Shown here: positions 20,951-32,726 of the stretch, one piece after another
How the letters are laid out: each line of letters starts with the position of its first letter
How positions within the stretch are numbered: position 1 is the stretch's first letter
Assembly (NCBI GenBank): GCA_038030265.1
Contig: CM075940.1
Span: forward strand, 12,090,001-12,154,000
Length of the DNA stretch: 64,000 nt
Direction: 5' to 3'
Source: Corythucha ciliata
Taxonomy: Eukaryota > Arthropoda > Insecta > Hemiptera > Tingidae
Made by a program: the position numbers and the translations under genes
The notes under the pieces: model-generated
Seen by the model: the letters and a program-made list of their open reading frames with translations, nothing else
Told to the model about the DNA's origin: nothing
Database searches by the model: none

Positions 20951-23420
20951 CAGACGCGGATCCAGGATTTGCTCATGGGAGGGGCTTTATAGGGACATGG
21001 TGTGCTTCGCTCTACTAAAGACGGCTTGACACCCATTCACAGCTAATCCCACCATAAAAACGGCTAAACCGTCTATAATTGCGTCCCTAAATGGCAAAAC
21101 TGACAATTCTCGCCTTTAAAATGACCAAACTGACTATTTGCGCCCTAGCAATCCCCTCAAAAACAGCCAAAATGACTTCACGCCCGCCATAAAAATGGCT
21201 AAACTGTTACAAAGCCCTAAAAATCCCGCTCTGAAAGTGTCTACAACGACCATTCGCGCCAAAATAGCCAAACTGGCGACTCCCACTCTGAAAATGGCCT
21301 AACTGATTCTACGCGCCCTAATAAAAATGACATAACTGACGATTTGCGCCCTGAAAATACCTCAACAGATCATTCCTGCCCTGAAAACTGCAAAATCCAC
21401 TATTCGCGCGCCAAGTATGGCCAAACTGACCAATCGCGCCATTAGCTTGACAGAACTAATTGCGCCCTAAAAGTAACAAAACTGGTGATTCGCGTTCACA
21501 AAACACCCGAATAGATGATTCCTGAAAACGGCAAAATCTACCATTTTCGTGCCAAAAATGGCATAACTGAACCTTCTGGTTTTACGAACTATATTAGCGC
21601 AACTCATGACTAAGCGCCCCCCAAAACTGATTATATCCAAGCCATGAAATCGGCAAAACTAGCGGTTCGCGACTTGAAAATACCTAAACCGGCGATTTCT
21701 GCCACTGCGAAACAGCCATACTGACAAATGATTCTCGCTCCAAAAACCCTACAAATGGCTTGACGGACTATTCGCACCATAAAAATGGCCAAGCTGACTG
21801 TTTGCGTCCACAAAATGGTTGACCTAACGGGAAGAAAAAATGATTTAATTGAATTCGTACTCTAAAATTGACTAAAATGACGGATTCATGCCCTAGAAAT
21901 AATGATACTGACCGTTTGCGCAGTGAAAATCCAGATCCAATTGGCTATTCAAGCCCTATAAGATTGGTAGAACTAACTCTATATACGGTCTATAAATTTT
22001 TAAACTGATGACGATTCGCGCTTTGAAAAGCCCTAAAAAGATTATTCCCGTCCAGAAAATGACAAAATCGACCATTCACGCGTCAGATGCCCAAACTGAG
22101 CCTTGACGCCTGTCTGAAGTGACAGATTCGTGCCCTAAAAATAGTAGAATTTGCTATATACACCCTAAAAATGGCATACTCGCATACTTGCCAGCGCCGC
22201 AAATAAGGTAAAGATAAATAAATCAATTCACCGCGGTCTAAAAATTGCCAAACTGTGATCGTTTTGTGCCCTACAGAGGTTACAGACGACAATTCACGCC
22301 TTTAAAAGTGGCTATCTACACCCGAAAAACGGACAAACATATGAACGTGAACCTGGCGGAACACAAATCACTAAACACGACGAAAATGGCGCCATTCGTT
22401 TGTTTACCGTTTGTTTAGCCCAAATTTTCGTTTTTTTAGCCATGCAATATACAATTTAAAAAAACAAAAAACAAAATGTGTGCCGCCAACTTCACGCAAC
22501 GGCACACATGACCTCAATCGTTTGTTTCGCTACATATGCAGACAAAACAACGTTTGTTTAGCCCAAATTTTCGTTTGTTTAGCCCAAATTTTCGTTTGTT
22601 TAGCCTTGCGAAACATTTATTCATTAAAAAAATACATCATATGTGAACCACCAACACACACATGACACCTCAGTCGTTTGTTTCGCTAGATATTCAGACA
22701 AAACAACGTTTGTTTAGGCAATTTTTTTCGTTTGTTTAGCCCCAAATTTTCGTTTGTTTAGCCGTGCAAAACATTTATTAATAAGAAAATACATCACGCG
22801 TGCCACCAACTTCACCCAACGGCACAAATGACCCAATCGTTTGTTTCGCTACATATTCAGACAAAACAACGTTTGTTTGGCATTGACGTTGGTTTTGCAG
22901 GGCTAAACAAACGTAAACGAACGTTGTTTGGTCTGAATTGTGAAGCGAAACAAACCATTGGGGTCATGTGTGCCGTTGCGTGAAGTTGGCGGCAAACATT
23001 TTGTTTTTTAAAAAAATGTATATTGCAGGGCTAAACAAACGAAAATTTGTGCTAAACAAACGTAAACAAACGAATGGCGCCATTTTCGTCGTGTTTAGTG
23101 ATATGTCCGCCAGGTTCACGTACATGACAAACATGGCTATTCACGCCCTTGAAACAATGAACCGATCACAGGCGTTTGCGTACCGAGCATGGGCCATCCT
23201 CACTTAACTACTCGACTCCCCCCCCCCACCGTAGCAAACTTAAAGGCGACTGGATAAACTGACAAATTTCGCGCCACAAAAATTGGTACGTTGGCTATTC
23301 CAACCGTAAAGCTGGCTAAACGGACCATTAGTGCCCTTGGGACCCTGAAACCAATCGAGCGCTGCCCCAAAGGATAGGGGCTCAAGCCCCCTGAGCCCCT
23401 CAATGGATCCCCACGCATGA
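20951..23420 (+). mobile_element. Long dialect-B element with GCGGATCCA-type ends, split by a foldback element
   Basis: Left end CCAGACGCGGATCCAGGATT followed by GGGAGGGGCTT. The right end near 23370-23418 contains GAGCCCCTCAATGGATCC, its degenerate inverse. The body is dialect-B units (AAAATGGCCAAACTGAC). A near-terminal block reads GCGTACCGAGCATGGGCC and then a C run; the same block occurs at 23513-23570 and 35200-35248. The 22346-23120 foldback element interrupts it. No coding sequence. Confidence 0.5.
22346..23120. mobile_element. Foldback element, 775 bp
   Basis: Inverted ends of about 60 bp: 22346-22409 (CGTGAACCTGGCGGA ... ATGGCGCCATTCG) and its complement at 23061-23120. Inside, three direct repeats of about 155-165 bp carry GACAAAACAACGTTTGTTTA (around 22541, 22697, 22860) and many GTTTGTTTAGCCCAAATTTT words, followed by an inverted copy of the same block. 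Confidence 0.88.
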
Positions 23421-23424
23421 TAAT

Positions 23425-25040
23425 GACAATTCACGCCTTAAAAGTAGCTATATGCTCCCAAAATATTGCCAAATATGACTATTCGAGTCTCAAAACGATA
23501 TATTGTCCACTGGCGTTTGCGCGCCGAGCATGGGCCGTCAACACCTACCGACTCATTGACCCCCCCCCCCTTCCCACGAGAATTGGTTACATGCACACTA
23601 AGGACAAGGAAGGAAAAACAATTAATAGTGTTTGGAACCGCTGAAACTAGAGACTATTCTGCCTCAAATCGGTAGATTCTGTCACAGAATCCAGTAAAGA
23701 ACAGTTTAAAACGATTATTTTACTGGGAATCTTGGCCCGGAAACCATCAATTGACTTTTCATTCAGATCATTTTGAAAGATTCTTGACTCTCGAGCCGGA
23801 CGTAGGAAATCAGCCTAATTCTTTGGCCGTGAAATAGGAAATAGAGCCACCAAAATCGGTGTTTTGTACACAAAAACCTGCCGGTAGACTATTATTCATC
23901 TGTTTAAGGTCCTCTGAAGCTGCCCCCCCCCCCTGTGAAGTAATATATTATATTTATAGAGAGTCACGATGCGTCATTTAGGGTTGGGTGGGTGGGGGGT
24001 AAACGCGTTTTCGAAGTTGCCGGGAAGGGAAATACACAAAAAAGATGCCCGCTCTTCAATGTATCTTGAGCTTAGCTACACCCAATGCGTTGCACCTAAA
24101 ATCTACTTCGATCTTCGCACAAATACAAAGGAGGGGGGGGGGCGCGGATAGCTTCTCCTGCTCAACAGGATTTCCCACCGAACCACCACTGAACGGTTGG
24201 GCCTCATCAGTGTCGGCTTCATACGGTTACCACCGATAGGGAATCCCAGAATTTAAAGGAAATATAACTGGGTCGGTATAATAAAAAATAAAACCTGGGA
24301 TAAATGAGAGTAAAAGAAACCATTTGAAATTTGAAAAGTCTGCTCATCAGTACGTGTCCCTTCACGCGTAAGCGAACGCCCCTCCAATAGCACAATAGCG
24401 CATAATCGTAAGACGAATTTTACCGAATGATAGAAAAATGCAAGGGGATAGGGTCTTATAAATGGCCCCAGAAAAAAGAAAGGAATATGTAATTGCAACC
24501 ATAAAAAAATAAAATTGAAAGATCTTTCTCACCTTTTCACCGGTAAAAGTGTAACGGTCAACAGATAAAAACTAAATGCCCAGCCCAAACTAAAGGGAAA
24601 ACTATAAAGGGAGAAAAGGGTTAAGAAGGGGATTATCAAGTAGAGGGGAGGGTGATCTGACGGTGGAACGAGATAAAAAAATTGTCTCCCAACCAGGGAA
24701 ATAAGGGCGAAGAAGAGAAAGATCGTGTAGGGGGAACGAGATAATAAATGTGAGTTGTCCGCGAAAAACGTGAAAAAAAAAAACATTTATTTTCACAAAG
24801 GAACCACTTTTTTATTTTAACAGAAATACCCGATAAAATGGTACAAGTGATCTCACTGAATACTTGCCCAAGACTGCGTTTCCCTTATTTCTTGTATTTT
24901 CTTCATTCCTCGCTTTCCTACATTCCCACAGAACTAATTCTACTAACTGTGCTAACATAAACAATATTGACTTATAGCCTAGCACTAATAGTACACATAA
25001 CTCCTTCACCCTCAGAGCCTTGCATCACCTGGAAGGCGTA
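23425..25040. other. Non-coding stretch
   Basis: A few dialect-B units and the GCGCCGAGCATGGGCCGTC plus C-run block at 23513-23570, then unique-looking sequence with several C and G runs. The T-rich open frames on the minus strand at 24253-24796 are low-complexity and not credible proteins. Confidence 0.45.
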
Positions 25041-25044
25041 CATC

Positions 25045-25763
25045 GGCGTCAACCTTAGTCAGGGCCGCGTCTTTATCAAAGTAGGGGGCCCCGGGCCCGG
25101 GATTACAGTGGGCCCCCTCTTTTACCAGCAAAATAAATTTTGTACAATTACGATGCATATGCTAATTTCATGGGTTTTGCGCACTAAAAATCCGTTTTTC
25201 CAGGTCTGACTCACTAAAAAAGTATGTTCAATGATTTCGCACTCTAAAAACCATTTCACGGATTTTTCTCTCGCTAAAATCCCATTTTCGTGGTTCTGGC
25301 TGACAGAAAACCCAATCACGGTTGTTCTATTGCTGACAAACCAATTTTGCGGCTGTTTGTTGCTGAAAAAACCATTCGCCTCTTTGCGACGGAAGAGTCC
25401 AGCTTGGGGTACTAGAATATCGCAGTTACCATCCCAGTGCCCCCCCCCCCCGCAAGGAGACGAAAATTCCAAAAATTTCATTTTCTGGGGAAAAAATCGC
25501 GAGTTATTCGGCCAAAATTCTGTAATAGAATGCCAAAAAGACAGTTTTACAGCAGATATGTCCAATTTTCACGGTTTAAGACCCTTTAACTGTGCTAATT
25601 CGCAGTTTCGGGGGTCGAATTGACGATGCTTCACGTCGATTTACCTCGCGTAAATAATTGATTGAGCTACTGAGTTCTCTTTCTCAGAACGGCATTGGGA
25701 TGCATCAGGCTTGTTGTCACGTGAAGCTGCCCACCCCGAGATCCAAGGCTGGCTGCGCCCCTG
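25045..25763 (+). mobile_element. Dialect-D element with CAGGG(C/G)CGC-type ends
   Basis: Left end CAGGGCCGCGTCTTTATC with GGGGGCCCCGGGC. Right end GGCTGCGCCCCTGCC is its degenerate inverse. The body (25140-25620) is dialect-D units such as CCAATTTTGCGGCTGTTTG plus TTGCTGAAAAAA. Inferred non-autonomous DNA element. Confidence 0.5.
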
Positions 25764-25764
25764 C

Positions 25765-26460
25765 CGGGAACTAGCGATTTTTCCAAGACAAGAATTGGCG
25801 TTTTTACTTCCATGCTGTTTCTCAATTTTAGACGCGAATTAGCTATTTTTACAATTTCTACCCGCGATTAAAGTTTTCTTAACTTTATAGCTGTGAATGA
25901 GCGCTTTTCCTCCATTTTAGCAGTGAGTTAGAGATTTTTCTCAATTTTAGAGTGTCGGGCTGGTTTTTGGGTGCGTCAGTGAATTGGAATGCCCCGCAAA
26001 TTATCGCTTTTTTCAAATTCAGCCGCGCATTAGAGCTTTTTCGTCATTATTTCACATTTAGTCATGAGTTACCTAGTATTTTTTCAGTTTTAGCCGTGAG
26101 TCAGCGATGTTCTCAATTTAAGCAGTGAATTAGCGCTTTTTCTCTATGCTACCATCGAATTGGAGACGTATTCACATTATGTAGCAATGAATTAGCACAT
26201 TTCTCATTTTCAGCCCCGAATTATAGGGTTTCTTCTCAATTGTTTGAAACTGCCTCAAAAAGTCACGAATTGGCGTCCTCTCAATTTCAGCTTTAAACAT
26301 GAGCACTTTTTCTCGTTTTTAGCCGTGAATTAGCATAAAATTGAGAAAAATTGCTAATTCGCTGGTAAAATGAGGAAAAACGCTAACTCTTCTGGCTAAA
26401 TGTGATAAAATTGCTAAAAACAGTTATCGCCTGGGCAATTTCTGGTAAAAACGATCAAAC
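25765..26460 (+). repeat. Degenerate tandem module array, dialect A
   Basis: Units AATTAGCG plus TTTTTCTCAATTTTAGCCG. The strand flips near 26335, where units read AATTGAGAAAAATTGCTAA. Confidence 0.8.
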
Positions 26461-26639
26461 TTTATTAGAAGAAAATGGCAAAAACCGCGTATCTTAAGGT
26501 TCCTCGACGCAGGGAGTCCGAAAATCTCGATGAATGTCTCATCAGACGAGCGCTTGAAGTGGTTCCCTCTTTGATGCCACCGTTTTTGACCACTTATTCG
26601 TTGGTGGAGGGGGGGGGGCAATTGTTCATAGATTGAGTC

Positions 26640-27500
26640 AATTCATATTTTAAGGGCTCGAGTAGCCTCTTATTTGGCCATTTTTTCGGCGCAGCTAGTC
26701 ACAGTAGGCATGGCACGAATCGCGTCAGTTAAGCTATTCATGCCAAAACCGACCACCCTGTTTAAATGACGCAAATGCAATTTTACAATAACCATTTAAG
26801 CTCAGAATTTGATCATTTTTGATGCACGAGTAGAGTAAGTTTCACCGTTTCCCAGGCACGAATTTAGTAATTTGTAGAGCGTGATTAGTCAATCGAGCAA
26901 TTTTCAGCTTAACAAATTTTCAGTTTAAACATTTTTTATAGTAGACCGCATAGAGCCAGTTTTACCAATTTTTGACCGTGAATAGCCACATTTTGGACAT
27001 TTTTACCACGCAAACTGGAATTTATAGAGGGCGTGAATAGTCAGTGTGCTACTTTCAGGGCGCACGAATCTGTCTTTTCAGTCTAGAGTACGAACTCAGT
27101 TTAGCCATTAACAAGGCCGGAATAGTTAATTTAACCGTTTTGTGGACGCAAACAGTCAGTTTTGCAATTTGTTTGGTGCAAATAGTTTGTCATACCATTT
27201 GTAGGTTGTGAATGGTCAGTTTTGCCATTTCCAAGGTGTAGATTGTCAGGTCATTTATATGTGTAAGGAGTGAATATTAGCCAGGGCGATATTAACAGGG
27301 CAAGAATCGTCAGTTTTGCCATTTTATGATCCGAATGATCAGTTCTGCCGTTTTTAAAACAGGAATTGTCTGTTTGGCCATTTTTACTGCAGGCATTGCA
27401 TGTTTAGCCCTTTGCTACGCACGAATGGTCAGTTATGGCCGTATTATTCAGGGCAGGAATCACCTGTTCAGGCATTTTTAGGGGCACGAATTTGGGGCTC
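26640..27500 (-). repeat. Degenerate tandem module array, dialect B, inverted
   Basis: Units read GAATGGTCAGTTTTGCC plus ATTTTTAGGGCGC on the plus strand, the reverse complement of the B arrays at 20-22 kb and 34-36 kb. Confidence 0.82.
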
Positions 27501-27789
27501 GACACATTTATCCTTTTCGTGAAATGGATGAGAAAGGAATCTCTGATGCTGAAACAAGTTTTTTTTATTTTATTTAAAAAGGTTATTTTATTGAGCACTC
27601 AAAAACCCGCTAAAAAATGGCGTTGAGCATCCACTTGCAGTAATGAAGCTTAATTTCAGCAACTGTACAAACGTGATTTCCTTTTCAAGAAATGGACATT
27701 TTTTTGTCCAGATGTCGTAATTTTTTAAAATTACGACAAGTGGAGCCACTTCGTGAAATGGACATCCATTTCATGAAGTGGACAATTTT

Positions 27790-28300
27790 GCCAAGTGGAT
27801 GCGACATATATACTCGAGTTAATCTTCGATACTACTTTAGCACAATGAACATCGCATGACAATTGTGGGTCAAAATGAACTCCCAACAGCTTCACGCTTT
27901 CGGCTGAATTCGTAAACCCCGTTTTCTTCATTGTAAAAAGCAAGGATGAGCTCTTCGCCGTATTCAGCAACAACCTATTGGCAGATAACCATTCAGACAA
28001 TCTGGCCTCTAGTGCGCCCTTTCTTAACAATACCGATTGAAAGTCATTATCCCCCAGCATTAGTGTGATATCGTCAGCAAACAAGAACAGCTTATCGTCA
28101 CAATACTTGGTCAGATCATTAATGGAAACGAGAAAAAGAATCGGCCCTAAGATTGATCCCTGGGGCACTCCAATCTCTACCTTTTGAAAAGCCGAATTCA
28201 CGACGAACGTACTGAAAACGATTCGACAAATAAAACTCGATAAGTTCAACGGCGTCCCTAGAAAAATTGTACATTTTACTTCCATGTTCCCTACGGGAAT
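27790..28300 (-). pseudogene. LINE RT fragment (Jockey/CR1 type)
   Basis: Truncated RT core. VEIGVPQGSILGPILFLVS, then LFLFADDITLMLGD with the catalytic ADD, LSEWLSANRLLLNTAKS and VKLLGVHFDPQL in one frame (27731-28285). Upstream residues (VELIEFYLSNRFQYV) are in another frame after a shift near 28190. Endonuclease, the RT N-terminus and the 3' end are missing. Unrelated to the complete LINE next to it by residue identity in these blocks. Confidence 0.85.
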
Positions 28301-28429
28301 GGAATTGTGGTGTTCGTGAAAAAAATCGAGTCCGAGCTGACATCACATTTATAATGTACAACCTCGGAAAAGTTGAAAAAAATGGTTTTCGGCATGCCGT
28401 CGGTCTGTCACTTTTTTTTCGACAAATTG

Positions 28430-28720
28430 CATGAAAATGAAAACCTGGCTATTTCTTAATATGAGAAGCACAAATCTGGCCTTTCAGAAAAAATCATTTA
28501 TCGGACATGTTCTCCCCGTACAGAAATATCGTTTTTGGATATAACTTCAGAACAAGTGATTCCAGAATTTTTTTTGATATTTTTTTCGGATTCCTCGTAA
28601 AATTTCCTTGAGAATTAACCACAAGTCTGCCGAAAAAAATGCATCTTTTTTGTGGCCAAAATCGTCGTTTTCAGCGCAAAAGAACCAATAGCAAAAATTG
28701 ACAGTCGAAATTGCAAAAAA
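28430..28720 (+). repeat. Diverged repeat, copy 1
   Basis: Shares AAAATCATTT, CATGTTCTCCCCGTA, AACTTC, ATTTCC(T/A)TGAGAATT and TGCCGAAAA in the same order and spacing with 32890-33065. The full-length LINE lies between the two copies. Confidence 0.65.
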
Positions 28721-28898
28721 GGGCCTCTAGAGCCCCTTTGTATCTCAATTGCAATTAAGAGAGAGAGAGAGAGAAAGATACTTTATTATGAACACCAAGT
28801 ATGGTAACATAAGCGTCATTAATGAAATATTAAAATAACTTATCGTTAGATAAAAACAAACAAAGTAAGTAGAGAAGAAACCACGAATATTTGTAGGA

Positions 28899-31724
28899 TC
28901 ATTTTAAAATCAAATTCGTTCCCTCATAAACAAATCGGGAGGTTAAAAATTCTTCAAATGAATATATTACATAATTAGTTAAGAACAGCTTCAACTTTGA
29001 TTTAAATGCGGTGAAGTCCAATAAAACAAACTTTTCCGGAAGGGCATTATAAAATTTCACTCCCCACCAATCTACCCTGCCTTGTGATTTAGCAAGCCTG
29101 TAAAACGGTGCGATAAGTTTTCCGCGGCTACGCGTGCAATAGTCTTGGACACTACATTCTTTTGAATTGTTCTTCAAAGTGTGTACGTGGAGTAGAGAGT
29201 GGAATATATAAACTGCGGGCAAAGGCATGATTTTCATTTTTTTAAAGTCATCTCTACAATCCTCCCGAAACTTCCTATGTGCAATGATTCTCACAACCTT
29301 ACGCTGAAGTGAGAAAACCTTTTTGGCTTGAGGACTGTGGCCCCACACAAGCAAACCATACGTGGCCAACGAGTGAAACAGTGCAAAGTATGATGTCAAG
29401 AGCACAGACTCAGAGACGATTTGTCTCATGCTTCTAACGAGGAAAATCACTTTTGACAACTTCGCTGTCAAATACGTACAATGTCGATCCCACACTAACC
29501 GGCTATCCACACAGATTCCCAAAAAATTGACAAAGGACCTCTCCACTTCCTTAATCCCGAAGTCAACGAATACTGTCTTCTCGCCATTAAGAGCCAGACA
29601 GTTAGCCGAGAACCAGTCCTCAGCCTCAACCAAAACCTCCTGTGCTTTAGAGGCTGCATCTGCCTTCCAATTACCATCAACTAAAAGAGTCGTGTCATCA
29701 GCAAACAGGATGCAATGAGCAGAGGAAACAGCAGGGAAATCATTGATGAAAATCAAGAAAAGCACTGGCCCCAAAATAGAGCCTTGGGGCACGCCATGTA
29801 AAACATTACTCAACTCAGAAACCTCATCATAAACTTTAACCGCTTGTTTTCTATCATGAATGTATGATTCAATCAATTTCGTGGCCACAGGCGAAAAATT
29901 ATACCAACGTAACTTTGATACAAGAATATCGTGAGACACACTATCAAAGGCCTTCTTCAGATCAATGAAAACCCCACTTACGTGTTTCTTATCTTCGAAT
30001 CCTGATAGAACCCTTTCAATTAAATCAAGCATTGCTGCCGTAGTGCTCTTTCCAGATCTGAATCCATACTGGCGTGAGGAGAAAAGGTTCATTTTATCGA
30101 AAAAATCGACTATATCATTTTTCATAAGCCTCTCGAGCACTTTCGAAAACACAGGCAAAATACTGATAGGTCTATAGTTGTTTGGATCTTTTTTATCGCC
30201 TTTTTTAAACAAAACAGACACAAGAGATATCTTCAAAGCACTGGGGAAAAGCCCTGAAGAAAGACTGCAGTTTATCAAATGAGTGAACTGTGGAAGGATT
30301 GTGTCGACAACGCCTATCAGAATGGGAGCGCTCAGCCCAAACCAATCTGGAGATTTACTTTTGTTAAGAGACAAGACGCACCGTTTTACTGCCAGATCAT
30401 CTACCAGTTTGAATTCAAAAGATTCAAGGGGGGTATTTCCGGGTTTAAAATCATTGAATATATGATTACTAAGCTTGATATTTGTTAAAATATTTTTGTC
30501 AATGATTGAGGTAAAGTGATCATTCAGCTCACAAGGACTTAAGGGGGGTTGCGGGTTGCTTATGATTTTGTTTCTCTGATTGTTTATGAGTTCCCAGGTA
30601 GCCTTCTGCATATTACTAGCAGTTTTTATTTTATTATCGTTGAAAGCTATTTTGGCTGCATTCACTGCATTTTTATATTCTTTTCTCAACCTGGTTTTCA
30701 GAACGTTGAAGGAAACATCACTACAGCAATTCGATAAATTACAGACAATTTCGAGTCTTTCTCTCATCTTATACAAGTCCTTTGTATACCATTGTTTGTC
30801 AATATTATTGGCATTTTTCACTTTTACTTTTTTCAAAGGAAAACAGAGATTAAAATACGAGGTAATTGTGTCAACAAATAAAGTCCACTTTGAATCCAGA
30901 TCAAGATTGCAATCATAAACAAAACTCCAGTCCAAAGCGGATAAACAATAACAAAGAAAGTGCAAGTTATTTAAATTAAAGGGACGGACAAGTTTACTAC
31001 TACGTTTAGATGGTTTAGAATTATTTATGTACGAAATACTAATGATTTGAGCGGTGTGATCAGAAAGACCCGGATCAATTTGTTTCACGAGACATTCATC
31101 AGAACTAAAATTTGTAAAAACTACGTCTAATAAGTTCGATCCACGAGTAGAACTCCTCTCCTGTAAATGAAACCCGTACATTTCAAAAAGGCCTAGCACT
31201 TCACAGACCAAATTACTTGACTCATTATTAAAATGTATATTGAGGTCACCAGTGAACAACGTATTGTTTCTATAGACACAAAGCAAGGTTTTCTCCAAAA
31301 TTTCTAAAAATGTCCCAGTGTCACCTTGAGGTGGTCTATAAACTGTGACAACGTTAAGATTGGACTGCACCAGACGGGCCGCAGCAATCTCACAATGATG
31401 CTGCATTGAGTAGGATTGAACTACACTCATGGGAAGTGCATCAACATTACTACGAACAAATACCGCAGCACCGCCATGTTCAGAACTACTTCTAGAAAAG
31501 GATGATATCAATTTATAACCCGGAAATTGGAATACATCATATAAATCCCCTTTCATCCATGTTTCACTAAACAAAAGTACATCCAAATTAATATTGTTCG
31601 AGATGAAGAAGCTTTCCAGTAAGTTCACCTTATTTCTAATTGAACGAACATTATAATGAAAACAATTAATTATATTTGATGGTTTAACTTTATTTTTGTC
31701 TGAACTTTCGGTATTTATTTTCAT
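28899..31724 (-). CDS. LINE ORF2: AP endonuclease and reverse transcriptase
   Basis: 941 residues with no internal stop. The N-terminal AP-like endonuclease nicks the target: NVRSIRNKVN, LLFSETWM, GGAAVFVRS, LFTGDLNIHF and PGLSDHTAQI are visible in order (residues about 20-230). Reverse transcriptase follows at about 480-750: FKKGDKKDPNNYRPISILPV, QYGFRSGKSTTAAM, GVFIDLKKAFDSVS, VPQGSILGPVLFLIFINDF, and CILFADDTTLLVD with the catalytic ADD. The C-terminal region (TYGLLVWGHS, LQRKVVRII) is the usual non-enzymatic tail; there is no RNase H. The length is normal for CR1/Jockey elements. All catalytic blocks look intact, so the element may be young or active. Confidence 0.95.
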   Translation of the reverse strand: MKINTESSDKNKVKPSNIINCFHYNVRSIRNKVNLLESFFISNNINLDVLLFSETWMKGDLYDVFQFPGYKLISSFSRSSSEHGGAAVFVRSNVDALPMSVVQSYSMQHHCEIAAARLVQSNLNVVTVYRPPQGDTGTFLEILEKTLLCVYRNNTLFTGDLNIHFNNESSNLVCEVLGLFEMYGFHLQERSSTRGSNLLDVVFTNFSSDECLVKQIDPGLSDHTAQIISISYINNSKPSKRSSKLVRPFNLNNLHFLCYCLSALDWSFVYDCNLDLDSKWTLFVDTITSYFNLCFPLKKVKVKNANNIDKQWYTKDLYKMRERLEIVCNLSNCCSDVSFNVLKTRLRKEYKNAVNAAKIAFNDNKIKTASNMQKATWELINNQRNKIISNPQPPLSPCELNDHFTSIIDKNILTNIKLSNHIFNDFKPGNTPLESFEFKLVDDLAVKRCVLSLNKSKSPDWFGLSAPILIGVVDTILPQFTHLINCSLSSGLFPSALKISLVSVLFKKGDKKDPNNYRPISILPVFSKVLERLMKNDIVDFFDKMNLFSSRQYGFRSGKSTTAAMLDLIERVLSGFEDKKHVSGVFIDLKKAFDSVSHDILVSKLRWYNFSPVATKLIESYIHDRKQAVKVYDEVSELSNVLHGVPQGSILGPVLFLIFINDFPAVSSAHCILFADDTTLLVDGNWKADAASKAQEVLVEAEDWFSANCLALNGEKTVFVDFGIKEVERSFVNFLGICVDSRLVWDRHCTYLTAKLSKVIFLVRSMRQIVSESVLLTSYFALFHSLATYGLLVWGHSPQAKKVFSLQRKVVRIIAHRKFREDCRDDFKKMKIMPLPAVYIFHSLLHVHTLKNNSKECSVQDYCTRSRGKLIAPFYRLAKSQGRVDWWGVKFYNALPEKFVLLDFTAFKSKLKLFLTNYVIYSFEEFLTSRFVYEGTNLILK

Positions 31725-31766
31725 TGATTCGCTGACTTGCGAGACGTCATCATTGACTGAAAGTAG

Positions 31767-32726
31767 TCAGGTGTTTAGTGATACAGAGGACTGGGAATCA
31801 CGAGAATTCTCAATCTGGCTCTTCCGTAGAGGTCCAAAAAATTCGGAGACTAAAATTCCTTTTGGCCACAGGCCACCGTCTAAAACCATCGAGAAGACAT
31901 CTTCGCGTACTTCGATGTGAAAAGATGAATAGTGGGGGAGCCGGGTTTTCATTTTTGTGCAACAAATAGCATCAGCTTTAATGTTACGCTGCTCAAGATA
32001 TGAAGTTACTACCTCTGAAGAAGTCTCCGGCTCTAATCGGGATACAAATACGGCTCTTCGCTTAACTGCCACTTTCAAGGACGAAGAGGGATCCTCGCAT
32101 GTCCCGTCTATGAAAATACGTGGAGGGCGTCTGGAGGGCAAGTCAGCGCTATTTTCCTCCTTTGATAGAGGCTTACGTTTATTTCTTTCTATCACCATCG
32201 TCCGAAGTCCATCTGAACCTGGGGCATTCGGCGCCTCCTTTTTTCCGAGTACCTCTTTACCACCATCTGTCGTCCCAACACCAACATTAGCGTTACCGAC
32301 CCGTCGACTCCTGCTATCTACAGTAACACTAGCATATTGTTTGGGTTTATGTGGACTCTTATCGGCAGATTTTGTTTTCTTCGAAATTAGCAAATCAAGA
32401 ATCGAATTTAACCGGTCATTCAGGGATAATTCCAGGGCGTTTAAGTCATTCCGCAGGGAAGCAAAATCATCCGAGCCTTTACCTGATTCATCGGGTTTCT
32501 CGCTTTGAGCCCCAGCTGCGACTGGTAGGCCTTTGTGTCGGCACTTTACACACATCCAGAAAACACAGTCACCGTTTTCTACAATAAATTTGGCCCCCGA
32601 CCGACTTAGCCCGGAACAGCTACTGGCGTGGAAAAGGCCCTCGCATGGCCCACTACACTTCACGTAAAGGTCAGATAAATTAATTTTCTGAGCGCACTGA
32701 ACACAGCAGTCATCACTATCCGCCAT
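31767..32726 (-). CDS. LINE ORF1: PHD-type zinc finger protein
   Basis: 319 residues. Residues 8-64 form a PHD-like cysteine/histidine finger (CVQCAQ ... CSGPCEGLFHASSC ... WMCVKC). A short predicted coiled coil follows around 90-115 (LRNDLNALELSLNDRLNSIL), then a basic, low-complexity linker and a C-terminal domain with AVFVSRLEPETSSEVVTSYL that resembles an RNA-binding fold. PHD-bearing ORF1 proteins are known from CR1-related LINEs, where they bind element RNA. Starts at the ATG at 32726 and lies 42 nt upstream of ORF2. Confidence 0.88.
   Translation of the reverse strand: MADSDDCCVQCAQKINLSDLYVKCSGPCEGLFHASSCSGLSRSGAKFIVENGDCVFWMCVKCRHKGLPVAAGAQSEKPDESGKGSDDFASLRNDLNALELSLNDRLNSILDLLISKKTKSADKSPHKPKQYASVTVDSRSRRVGNANVGVGTTDGGKEVLGKKEAPNAPGSDGLRTMVIERNKRKPLSKEENSADLPSRRPPRIFIDGTCEDPSSSLKVAVKRRAVFVSRLEPETSSEVVTSYLEQRNIKADAICCTKMKTRLPHYSSFHIEVREDVFSMVLDGGLWPKGILVSEFFGPLRKSQIENSRDSQSSVSLNT

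Noticed and set aside
20110..22340. CRISPR-like array
   Set aside because: Units are contiguous and degenerate, with no constant repeat alternating with unique spacers, in a eukaryotic context.
24253..24796. Hydrophobic small ORFs (possible membrane proteins)
   Set aside because: Low-complexity A/T-rich sequence giving Phe/Leu runs on the minus strand; overlapping frames look alike.
25122..25623. Overlapping 147- and 130-codon ORFs on both strands as genes
   Set aside because: They follow the 30-bp period of dialect-D modules, which is a multiple of three, so long frames arise from the repeat itself.
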